Shown here piece by piece: positions 17,225-24,652 of a DNA stretch of 64,000 nt (positions within the stretch are counted from its first letter, which is position 1; each line of letters opens with the position of its first letter). The notes below the pieces were generated by a model. That model searched no databases, was not told the origin of the DNA, and worked only from the letters and a program-made list of their open reading frames with translations. The DNA comes from Janthinobacterium rivuli (GTDB taxonomy: Bacteria > Pseudomonadota > Gammaproteobacteria > Burkholderiales > Burkholderiaceae_D), in the NCBI RefSeq assembly GCF_009208735.1, contig NZ_WFLJ01000010.1, positions 124,001-188,000 on the forward strand. Reading direction: 5' to 3'. The translations under genes and the position numbers were made by a program.

Positions 17225-17809
17225 ATGAACAATCCACTTGCGCACTACATCACCAGCCAGGCGTATAACAACGCCTGGGCCAACCACCGCTTGCTGAAGG
17301 CTTGCGGGCAACTGACCAAGGCCGAGTTCCTGGCCACGCGCGTGAGTTTTTTCCCCACCATCCAGTTCACCTTGAACCATATTCTGACGTGCGACTGGTT
17401 TTATCTCGACGCCCTCGAACGCGAGCTGCGCGGCGCGGCGCCCCATGCAGATTGCTACGTCTTCTTTGAACAGGATGAACCGTTCACCGATTGCGCTGCC
17501 CTGCACGCGGCGCAGCGCGCCTCGGACCTGCGCCTGATCACCCATTGCCGCAGCCTGTGCGATGCGGACCTGGCGCGGCCCGTGACGATCCTGCGCGACA
17601 CGCCGCAAGTCGACACGCGCCAGCGCATGCTGGCGCACCTGTTCCAGCACCAGATCCATCACCGGGGGCAAGTGCACGCGATGCTGGCCGGCACGCGCAT
17701 CGCGCCGCCCCAGCTCGACGAATTCTATTGCGCCGGCGAAGCCGACGAACGGGCGCAGGACTTTGCGGAGCTGGGCTGGACGGAAGACGACGTCTGGGGA
17801 CCGCGCTGA
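17225..17809 (+). CDS. DinB-like four-helix metalloprotein
   Basis: A 194-residue protein of the DinB/YfiT superfamily. Its metal-binding histidines are visible: NHIL in helix 2 (LNHILTCDWFYLDAL) and the HxxxH-like LFQHQIHHRGQVHAML in helix 4. Members include thiol-dependent transferases that use bacillithiol, mycothiol or glutathione, and proteins of unknown role. The start MNNPLAHY is preferred because it opens the first helix as in family members; in-frame ATGs upstream exist but add an unlikely Cys-rich extension, and the ribosome site is weak for all. It converges with the VOC gene with a one-base gap. Confidence 0.8.
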   Translation: MNNPLAHYITSQAYNNAWANHRLLKACGQLTKAEFLATRVSFFPTIQFTLNHILTCDWFYLDALERELRGAAPHADCYVFFEQDEPFTDCAALHAAQRASDLRLITHCRSLCDADLARPVTILRDTPQVDTRQRMLAHLFQHQIHHRGQVHAMLAGTRIAPPQLDEFYCAGEADERAQDFAELGWTEDDVWGPR

Positions 17810-17810
17810 G

Positions 17811-18203
17811 CTACTCTTCGGCGTGGCAGCAGACGCACAGTTTGTTGCCGTCGAGGTCGCGGAAGTAGGCGCCATAGTAGTGAGCGTGGTAATGGGGGCG
17901 CAAGCCGGGCGGCCCTTCGCATACGGCGCCCAGCGCCAGCACGGCCTGGTAACTGCGGTCCACGTGGGCGCGGCTGGCCGCCAGCAATGCCGTCATCTGC
18001 CCATTGCCGGCAGTGGCCGGCATGCCGTCATGCGGCGCCGTCAGCACGAACAGGGGGCGCGGCGCATCCTGCGCCATCCAGCCCGCCCAGGGCTTGGCAG
18101 GATCATGAAATTTCTCGATCAAATCGAGTTCTCCCATCAAGGCCGTGTAGAAAGCGTAGGCGCGGGGAAAGTCGTTGGTGCCGAGGCAAATATGGGACAG
18201 CAT
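17811..18203 (-). CDS. VOC (glyoxalase/bleomycin-resistance fold) protein
   Basis: A 130-residue single-domain vicinal-oxygen-chelate protein: HICLGTNDFPRAYAFYTALMGEL at the N-terminus and the C-terminal half HAHYYGAYFRDLDGNKLCVCCH, where His, Tyr and Glu/Asp-type ligands usually sit. Members are metal-dependent dioxygenases, isomerases or binding proteins; the substrate is not predictable. It is divergent from the GNAT gene, with an inverted repeat in between. Confidence 0.88.
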   Translation of the reverse strand: MLSHICLGTNDFPRAYAFYTALMGELDLIEKFHDPAKPWAGWMAQDAPRPLFVLTAPHDGMPATAGNGQMTALLAASRAHVDRSYQAVLALGAVCEGPPGLRPHYHAHYYGAYFRDLDGNKLCVCCHAEE

Positions 18204-18238
18204 GCTGCTCCTTCGTCAATTCAAGCATGTGCGGCGAA

Positions 18239-18265
18239 ATGCGCCAGCTGATTATAATGGCGCAT
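18239..18265. promoter_or_regulatory. inverted repeat over a -10 box between VOC and GNAT genes
   Basis: ATGCGCCA (18239-18246) and TGGCGCAT (18258-18265) are perfect inverted arms 11 bases apart. A consensus TATAAT lies at 18253-18258 in the spacer, 26 bases before the GNAT start codon. The -35 region is poor. A repressor site is plausible; the regulator is unknown. Confidence 0.45.
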
Positions 18266-18284
18266 CGCTTTTCCACACGATCCC

Positions 18285-18824
18285 ATGCCAGACCTCGACC
18301 GACTTCAGTTGCTCCCGCCCTCCAGCGCCGACATTGCCGCCTTGCTGGCCTTCGAACTGGAAAACCGCTCGTATTTTGAAAGCTGGGTCACGGCGCGCGC
18401 GCCATCCTATTACCACCAGGAAGCCATCGCCGCCGCCATCGAGCAGGCGCAGCACGAGCGCCAGCAAGACCGCGCCTACCAATACCTGGCAAAACTGGAC
18501 GGGCAAATCATCGGCAGGGTCAACCTGACGGCCGTCACGCGCCCCTACTTCAACAAGGCGACGCTCGGTTACCGCATCGGCGAACGGTTCGGCGGACGCG
18601 GCTATGCCACGCGCGTGGTGGCCCTGCTGCTGGAAGAAGCGTTCGGCGCGCTGGAACTGTGGCGCGTGGAAGCGACGGCGCGACCGCAAAACCTGGGGTC
18701 GGTCGCCGTCATGCGGCGCAACGGCTTTCACCAGTATGGCCGCTCGGAAAAGGCCATGCGCTTCCAGGATGCCTGGTCGGACCTGCTGTACTTTGAACGG
18801 CGCAACGAGCATGCGGGCACCTGA
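18285..18824 (+). CDS. GNAT family N-acetyltransferase (RimJ/RimL type)
   Basis: A 179-residue acetyltransferase of the ribosomal-protein-alanine type. The acetyl-CoA-binding motif is recognisable as GYRIGERFGGRGYATRVVALLLEEAF, followed by RVEATARPQNLGSVAVMRRNGF, the typical motif B and C-terminal strand. It would transfer acetyl from acetyl-CoA to an N-terminal amine of a protein or to a small amine; the target is unknown. Confidence 0.88.
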   Translation: MPDLDRLQLLPPSSADIAALLAFELENRSYFESWVTARAPSYYHQEAIAAAIEQAQHERQQDRAYQYLAKLDGQIIGRVNLTAVTRPYFNKATLGYRIGERFGGRGYATRVVALLLEEAFGALELWRVEATARPQNLGSVAVMRRNGFHQYGRSEKAMRFQDAWSDLLYFERRNEHAGT

Positions 18825-18956
18825 CAAAACCGAGCAAGCGCTCCATTAAGCGGACTGCCCCACCTGATGTTGTAAAATAGGCAAATATGGCGCGACATCG
18901 GCCGTGTCGCTTGCCGGCCTTTCGCGCACGCGAATGCACTCACCCTCAGGAAAAAC

Positions 18957-20531
18957 ATGCGCGATACAGACAAAAAAGCCTACCTCGTCGGCGGCGGCAT
19001 CGGCTCGCTGGCCGCGGCCGCCTTCATGATACGCGACGGCGGCATGCAAGGCAGCAACATCACCATCTTCGAAGCATCGCCCGTGACCGGGGGCAGCCTC
19101 GACGGCGGCGGCAATGCCGAAGATGGCTATACCCTGCGCGGCGGGCGCATGCTGACCACGGACAATTACGAGTGCACCTGGGACTTGTTCAAGAGCATCC
19201 CCTCGCTCGAACATGCGGGCCAGAGCGTCTACGATGAAACCCTCGCCTTCAACGAACTGCACCTTCCCCACTCGCGCGCGCGCCTGGTTGACCGCAACCG
19301 TTTCAAGGTCGATGTCAGCAGCATGGGCTTTTCCATGCAGGACAGGCTGGAATTGCTGAAGCTGACGGAAGCCGACGAAGACACGCTGGGCAGCAGCGCC
19401 ATCACGGACTGGCTCTCGCCCGCATTCTTCGACACCAGGTTCTGGACCATGTGGGCCACCACGTTCGCCTTCCAGCCCTGGCATAGCGCCGTCGAGTTCA
19501 AGCGCTACCTGCACCGCTTCATGCTGGAGTTTTCGCGCATCGAAACCCTGGCCGGCGTCAAGCGCACCGTCTACAACCAGTACGATTCGCTGGTGCGCCC
19601 CCTCGTCGCGTGGCTGCGGGCGCAAGGCGTCAACCTCATCATGGATTGCACGGTGACCGATATCGAGGTGCAGGAATCCGGCGGCCGCCTGAGCGCCACC
19701 GCCATTGCCTGCCAGCGCCGCGGCCTGGCCGACGTGATCCCCGTCGCCGTGGGTGACCTGGTGTTTTTCCAGAATGCCTCGATGACGGATGCGTCCAGCT
19801 ATGGCAGCATGCAGCGCGCGCCCGCCAAGCGCACGAAGCACGACAGCCATGGCTGGCGCCTGTGGGAAAAACTGGCCGAGGGCCGGCCGGAGCTGGGACG
19901 CCCCGCCGCCTTCAACAGCGGCATCCCCGAATCGTACTGGGCCTCGTACACGGTCACCTTGAAGGACAGCGCCTTCTTTGACCGGATGGAGCAATTCACG
20001 GGCAATAGCGCGGGCACGGGCGGCCTCGTCACCTTCAAGGACAGCAACTGGCTCATGTCCATCGTGCTGGCGCACCAGCCCCATTTCGCCGGCCAGCCCG
20101 AGGGCGTGCAAGTATTCTGGGGCTATGCGCTGCACCCTGACCGCATCGGCAACTTCGTCGCCAAGCCCATGTCCGACTGCAGCGGCGAGGAGATCGTGCG
20201 CGAACTGTGCGGCCATCTGAATTTCGACCTCGAACTCATGGCCACGGCCAACTGCATTCCCTGCCGCATGCCCTACATCACCAGCATGTTCATGCCCCGC
20301 GCGAAGAGCGACCGCCCCCTGCCCGTGCCGGCCAACTGCGTCAACCTGGCTTTCGTCAGCCAGTTCGTGGAAATCGCCGACGACGTCGTCTTCACCGTGG
20401 AATACTCGGTGCGCGCGGCGCAGATGGCCGTCTACCAGCTGCTGGGCGTGCAGCGCGAAGTGCCGGCCATCCACGCGCACGACAAGTCGCTGAAGGTCAA
20501 GCTGGACGCCGTCATCAAGGCCTTCAAGTAG
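18957..20531 (+). CDS. ohyA: oleate hydratase (fatty acid double-bond hydratase)
   Basis: A 524-residue FAD-dependent enzyme of the myosin-cross-reactive-antigen family. The Rossmann FAD motif is AYLVGGGIGSLAAAAFMIRDGG near the N-terminus, then EASPVTGGSLDGGGN and the catalytic-region segments RGGRMLTTDNYECTWDLF and FQPWHSAVEFKRYLHRF. It adds water to the cis-9 double bond of oleic acid to give 10-hydroxystearate, a detoxification of free unsaturated fatty acids. It is somewhat shorter than many homologues. It stands alone, with 132 bases upstream and no clear regulator next to it. Confidence 0.93.
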   Translation: MRDTDKKAYLVGGGIGSLAAAAFMIRDGGMQGSNITIFEASPVTGGSLDGGGNAEDGYTLRGGRMLTTDNYECTWDLFKSIPSLEHAGQSVYDETLAFNELHLPHSRARLVDRNRFKVDVSSMGFSMQDRLELLKLTEADEDTLGSSAITDWLSPAFFDTRFWTMWATTFAFQPWHSAVEFKRYLHRFMLEFSRIETLAGVKRTVYNQYDSLVRPLVAWLRAQGVNLIMDCTVTDIEVQESGGRLSATAIACQRRGLADVIPVAVGDLVFFQNASMTDASSYGSMQRAPAKRTKHDSHGWRLWEKLAEGRPELGRPAAFNSGIPESYWASYTVTLKDSAFFDRMEQFTGNSAGTGGLVTFKDSNWLMSIVLAHQPHFAGQPEGVQVFWGYALHPDRIGNFVAKPMSDCSGEEIVRELCGHLNFDLELMATANCIPCRMPYITSMFMPRAKSDRPLPVPANCVNLAFVSQFVEIADDVVFTVEYSVRAAQMAVYQLLGVQREVPAIHAHDKSLKVKLDAVIKAFK

Positions 20532-20657
20532 CCGCATTCCCGGACGTCAATGCCGTTTTCCTCCTATCGTCCGCGACTTTGTGGCAGCGCAAGGCAGCGT
20601 GATAATGGACTGATAACGTCAAGGTTCGGGAATCTTATCTATCTTGCAAAGTCCAAC

Positions 20658-20909
20658 ATGAAAGTGCGGCTACGCCTGTTCGAACATGTGCTGCTGGTGC
20701 TGGCATTGGCCGTCGCCATCTTTGCCGCCGCCATTGTGCTGGCACGCATGACGCAGTGGGCGGAAGCGCAGGAATTGTCCGTCTACCTCGTGCAGGGCAT
20801 GCATCTGGTAGGCAAGGTGCTGTTTTTCCTCGATGGCTGCATCGTCATCGCCGTCAGCAGCATTTTGGCCGCCCGGCTGTTCCGCCTGCTCACCAAGGAG
20901 GATGTATGA
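20658..20909 (+). CDS. small two-helix membrane protein
   Basis: An 83-residue protein I do not recognise. It has two hydrophobic segments (FEHVLLVLALAVAIFAAAIVLA, about residues 7-28, and a second around 48-72), consistent with a small inner-membrane protein with a short periplasmic or cytoplasmic loop. An in-frame ATG 36 codons upstream would add a basic, non-family-like leader and is less likely. The stop overlaps the next start (ATGA), so the two small proteins are probably made together and may form a complex. Confidence 0.6.
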   Translation: MKVRLRLFEHVLLVLALAVAIFAAAIVLARMTQWAEAQELSVYLVQGMHLVGKVLFFLDGCIVIAVSSILAARLFRLLTKEDV

Positions 20910-21151
20910 ACCACCTTCACTACATGTTCACGCTCCAGCATCCGCGCCGCTTCTGGTACAGCGCCATCATCATCGCCATCGCCTCGGCCATCCTGCTCGG
21001 TCCCTGGCTCGACAGTATTCCCTGGCTGGTGGCGATCCCCTTCGTGGCCGGCGGCTTGCTGGTGGCGCTCGGCGAGCTGTGGGATGAGATGCACGGCAAG
21101 CGCCGGCGCAACGGCGACGACGATGCGCATGCGCCGTGCCGGCATCCCTGA
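20906..21151 (+). CDS. small two-helix membrane protein
   Basis: An 81-residue protein I do not recognise. Two hydrophobic segments (YSAIIIAIASAILLGPWL and IPWLVAIPFVAGGLLVAL) are followed by a charged tail (GKRRRNGDDD). AAGGAGG lies just before the ATG, which overlaps the stop of the preceding membrane-protein gene. The pair forms its own unit between oleate hydratase and signal peptidase. Confidence 0.65.
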   Translation: MNHLHYMFTLQHPRRFWYSAIIIAIASAILLGPWLDSIPWLVAIPFVAGGLLVALGELWDEMHGKRRRNGDDDAHAPCRHP

Positions 21152-21306
21152 ACCAGGGTGATGCGTGCACGCAACAATACTCACGCCATCAGCCGCGCCT
21201 GCGTTGATTTAAGATTGGCTTCAGCCTCGCCGTGCATCGTGATATGGCGCCAGCGGCAATGGCGCCTCCCCTCCCCTCACGGGCATAGCCCAGCGAAAGA
21301 GCCGAC

Positions 21307-21978
21307 ATGAGCACATGGATGCGCGCCAACAAAGGTTTTTTGATGTTTCTGCTGCTGTTCGGGGTGTTCCGCACGGCCGTGGCGGACTGGAATCCGATAC
21401 CGTCGGCGTCGATGCGCCCCAACCTGCTCGAAGGCGACGTGGTCTTCGTCAACCGCCTCGCCTTCAACCTGAAAGTGCCGCTCACCGATATCGTGTTGCG
21501 GCGCCTGGGCGAGCCGGCGCGCGGCGACATCGTCACTTTTTCTTCGCCGAAAGACGGCACGCGATTGATCAAGCGCATCATCGCCCTGCCCGGCGACACG
21601 GTGGAAATGCGCAATGAACAGCTGGTCATCAATGGCCAGCCGGCGCAGTACACGGCGCTCGACACTGCGCCGGAAACCGTCGCCCACCTGGGCCAGCTGA
21701 CGGCGCAGCGCATCCGCGAACGCAACCCGACCGAGCAGCACCGCATCCAGGTCTTGCCGCAAATGGCAGGCGCGGCGCGCAGCTTTGCCCCCGTGACGGT
21801 GCCGGCCGACCATTTCCTCATGCTCGGCGATAACCGCGACAACAGCGCCGACTCACGTTACTTCGGCTTCGTGCCCCGTGAATTGCTGATCGGCAAGGCC
21901 GAGCGCATCCTCGTCTCGGCCAATATCCAGGAGCATTGGCAGCCTCGGCTGCAGCGTTTCGGCATGAAGCTGGAGTAA
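21307..21978 (+). CDS. lepB: signal peptidase I
   Basis: A 223-residue S26 serine protease. The catalytic Ser lies in PIPSASMRPNLLEGD and the general-base Lys in RLIKRIIALPGDTVEMRN; the conserved box GDNRDNSADSRYFGFVP is intact. A single N-terminal hydrophobic segment (FLMFLLLFGVFRTAVAD) anchors it with its active site in the periplasm. It is shorter than housekeeping LepB, which usually has two membrane segments, so it may be an accessory copy. It stands alone. Confidence 0.93.
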   Translation: MSTWMRANKGFLMFLLLFGVFRTAVADWNPIPSASMRPNLLEGDVVFVNRLAFNLKVPLTDIVLRRLGEPARGDIVTFSSPKDGTRLIKRIIALPGDTVEMRNEQLVINGQPAQYTALDTAPETVAHLGQLTAQRIRERNPTEQHRIQVLPQMAGAARSFAPVTVPADHFLMLGDNRDNSADSRYFGFVPRELLIGKAERILVSANIQEHWQPRLQRFGMKLE

Positions 21979-22026
21979 ACCGGCCCCTTGCAACGGCGCC
22001 GTGCTTTTCGGTTAGCATGGCGCATC

Positions 22027-22890
22027 ATGCAAAATTTTTCCTCAGCCAGCCAGCCGCCAGCCAGTACCCACCACGCCCTCGATCAGCTGGCGCAGTTCCT
22101 GCAGCGCCATCCCGACGTGCTGCTGCTGACGGGCGCCGGCATCAGCACGGCGTCCGGCATACCCGACTACCGCGACACGGAAGGCGTGCGGCGTGGCAAT
22201 GCCCCCGTGCAAGGTCCCGATTTTCGCCGCCACGAAGCCGTGCGCCGCCGCTACTGGGCGCGCAGCATGGTGGGCTGGCCGACCCTGGCGCGCGCCGCGC
22301 CGAATCCCGGCCACCTGGCCATCGCGCAATTGGCGCAGCGCCAGTGCATCGGCGGCCTGGTCACGCAAAACGTCGATGGCCTGCATCAGCAAGCGGGCAG
22401 CCCGGCCGTCACGGAGTTGCACGGCAGCATACATGGCGTGGTGTGCCTCGCTTGCCATGCCCGCCACACACGCCGCCTGATCCAGGATCAGCTCGAACGC
22501 GACAATCCGCAGTTGCTGGGCGCCACGGCCACGCCGGCGCCCGATGGCGACGCCTTGCTGGAGCCGTCGCAGCTGGCCACCTTCCACGTGCCCGTGTGTC
22601 CCCGCTGCGGCGGCACCCTGCAGCCGGACGTGGTGTTTTTCGGCGATGGCGTGCCCGCCGCCTGCGCGGCCGAAGCCGAGCGCAAGATGCGCGAAGCCGG
22701 CGCCCTGCTGGTGGTGGGCTCGTCCGTCATGGTGTATTCCAGCTTTCGCCTGTGCCGCATGGCCGCCGAAACGGGCAAGCCCGTGGCCGCCATCAACCTG
22801 GGCAAGACGCGCGCCGACCATTTGCTGGCCTTCAAGACCGAAGCCCCGGCACAGGACATCTTGCCTGCATTAGCGGCCATGCTGGGCTGA
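22027..22890 (+). CDS. sirtuin (NAD-dependent protein deacylase)
   Basis: A 287-residue SIR2 family enzyme. The NAD site reads LLTGAGISTASGIPDYRD (residues 34-50), TQNVDGLH contains the conserved TQN (113-115), and His132 in ELHGS is the catalytic base. Zinc ligands are Cys140/Cys143 and Cys191/Cys194. GSSVMVYSSF and AINLGKT complete the Rossmann domain. It removes acyl groups from lysines with NAD. An upstream ATG 13 codons earlier in the frame is less likely because it runs into the promoter region. Confidence 0.92.
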   Translation: MQNFSSASQPPASTHHALDQLAQFLQRHPDVLLLTGAGISTASGIPDYRDTEGVRRGNAPVQGPDFRRHEAVRRRYWARSMVGWPTLARAAPNPGHLAIAQLAQRQCIGGLVTQNVDGLHQQAGSPAVTELHGSIHGVVCLACHARHTRRLIQDQLERDNPQLLGATATPAPDGDALLEPSQLATFHVPVCPRCGGTLQPDVVFFGDGVPAACAAEAERKMREAGALLVVGSSVMVYSSFRLCRMAAETGKPVAAINLGKTRADHLLAFKTEAPAQDILPALAAMLG

Positions 22891-22946
22891 TCCCGTGCCG
22901 GCCCTGCGCCGCTCTGGCTATACTGTGCGATTAACGAGGAGAATTC

Positions 22947-23816
22947 ATGCTGGAACTGTTGAGTGAACACGCCTGTTTTGGCGGCGTACAACGCTTTTAT
23001 CGCCACGACGCGCAAGCCATCGGCTTGCCCATGCGTTTCTCGGCCTTCATTCCCGACACGGCGCCTGGCAGCGTGGTCACCGCCAAACGCCCCGCCCTGT
23101 TTTACCTGGCGGGACTGACTTGCACGGAAGAAACCTTCATGATCAAGGGCGGCGCGCAGCGCGTGGCGGCCGAGGAAGGCTTGATTCTGATCGCGCCCGA
23201 CACGAGCCCCCGTGGCGCGAACATCGCGGGCGAGAGCGAAGCGTGGGATTTCGGCGTGGGCGCCGGCTTTTACGTGGACGCCACCGAGGCGCCGTGGAGC
23301 AGCCACTACCGCATGTACAGCTACATCCTGGAATTGCGCGCGCTGCTGGAGCAGGAACTGGCGATCGATGCGCGACGCACGGGTATTTTCGGCCACTCGA
23401 TGGGCGGCCACGGCGCGCTGGTGCTGGCCTTGCGCAATCCGGACCTGTTCCGCTCCGTCTCCGCCTTCGCGCCCATCGCCGCACCGAGCCAATGTCCGTG
23501 GGGCAAGAAGGCATTTTCGGGCTACCTGGGCAACGATGCGGCCAGCTGGCAGCCATACGACGCCAGCGCGCTGATGCGCGGCCGGCTGGGCCAGCCGCCG
23601 CTGTTCCCCGCAGGCATCTTGATCGACCAGGGCCTGGCCGACAAGTTCCTGCCCGAGCAACTGCACCCCGACGTGTTCGAAGCGGCGTGCCGCGACGCCG
23701 GCCAGCCCTTGCAGCTGCGCCGCCAGGCCGGCTATGACCACGGCTATTACTTCATCGCCAGCTTCATGGAAGAGCACGTGCGCTTCCACGCGAAAAACCT
23801 GCGCGCCCTCGGCTGA
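22947..23816 (+). CDS. fghA: S-formylglutathione hydrolase
   Basis: A 289-residue esterase of the esterase-D family. The nucleophile elbow GHSMGGHGAL contains Ser151; the segments PALFYLAGLTCTEETFMIKGGAQRVA, PDTSPRG and GAGFYVDAT are diagnostic, and the C-terminal GYDHGYYFIASF carries the catalytic His. It releases formate and glutathione from S-formylglutathione, the second step of glutathione-dependent formaldehyde oxidation. The dehydrogenase of the first step is not next to it. GAGGAG lies eight bases before the ATG. Confidence 0.95.
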   Translation: MLELLSEHACFGGVQRFYRHDAQAIGLPMRFSAFIPDTAPGSVVTAKRPALFYLAGLTCTEETFMIKGGAQRVAAEEGLILIAPDTSPRGANIAGESEAWDFGVGAGFYVDATEAPWSSHYRMYSYILELRALLEQELAIDARRTGIFGHSMGGHGALVLALRNPDLFRSVSAFAPIAAPSQCPWGKKAFSGYLGNDAASWQPYDASALMRGRLGQPPLFPAGILIDQGLADKFLPEQLHPDVFEAACRDAGQPLQLRRQAGYDHGYYFIASFMEEHVRFHAKNLRALG

Positions 23817-23825
23817 CCTCGCAGC

Positions 23826-24491
23826 CTACTGCACCGTGCTGGTATGCCCGCTGAAGTGGCGCGTGTACCAGTCCGTGGCCAGCAGGGCGGCCTGGTGCCG
23901 CGTGTCAGGGCCGCCGGGCGCGGCGATCTGTTCCAGTTGTTTGTCGCAGCGCAAGGTGGCGAACGCCATGCGGTTCAGGCCAGCCACGTCAGGGTCGCGC
24001 CCGCCCACGATCAGCAACGATGGCACGCGCACGTTTTCCAGCGCCGCCTTGCCCGCCATTTCCACCTGGCCATCACAGACGGCCAGCGCGGCGATTTCCG
24101 CGCTGCGCCAGGCCGCCAGCTGCATGACGACGGCCGCGCTGGTGCCATAGCCGTACAGGCCGCAGGGCAAGCGCCGCGTGGACGGGTCGACCTGCAGCCA
24201 GCCCAGGGCTTTTTCCAGTTGGCGCGCCAGCAGCACGATATCGCTGCGCACGAAATAGGTATGGCTATCGCTGCCACCGCCAGGCTCGACACCGCCCTGG
24301 TCGAAGCGCAGCGTGCCGATGCCGGCCCGCAGAAAATCCTGGGAAGTGGCGTGGCTGGAAGCGCCCAGGTAGTCGCTGTCGGCCCCCGCGCCGTGGGCAA
24401 ACAGGACGATGCCCACCGGTCGCTCGGGCATTTCAAGCACGCCATCCATTTGAAGTTCATCGGCCGTAATGCTGACAAATTGTTCTTGCAT
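23826..24491 (-). CDS. alpha/beta-hydrolase-fold protein lacking the nucleophile serine
   Basis: A 221-residue dienelactone-hydrolase-like protein. The core is recognisable (GIVLFAHGAGADSDY, GIGTLRFDQGGVEPG, VPSLLIVGGRDPDV), but the nucleophile elbow, which in relatives reads GASTGAA, here reads GYGTSAA (residues 114-120), with Gly116 at the Ser position. Ser118 is two residues late. The protein may be inactive, or may use another residue. ATG at 24491 has GGAGG seven bases before it; the in-frame extension upstream lacks a site. Confidence 0.8.
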   Translation of the reverse strand: MQEQFVSITADELQMDGVLEMPERPVGIVLFAHGAGADSDYLGASSHATSQDFLRAGIGTLRFDQGGVEPGGGSDSHTYFVRSDIVLLARQLEKALGWLQVDPSTRRLPCGLYGYGTSAAVVMQLAAWRSAEIAALAVCDGQVEMAGKAALENVRVPSLLIVGGRDPDVAGLNRMAFATLRCDKQLEQIAAPGGPDTRHQAALLATDWYTRHFSGHTSTVQ

Positions 24492-24652
24492 GGTTGCCTC
24501 CGCTATCGAATTGCAATCGGGCTGAAATCGCGCCGCTGGTGCGCTGATTTTGCCGGACTGGACGCCGCCTGCGCGCCCTGAGCGGCAATCTCCAGTGTAC
24601 CAGCCTGCATCCATTCACGCGCGGCGCACGTCAAATTCGCCACGCACCCGCA

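Noticed and set aside
20550-20657. An upstream ATG that would extend the first small membrane protein by 36 residues
   Set aside because: The extension is basic and unlike a signal or membrane segment, and it includes sequence that looks like the promoter region.
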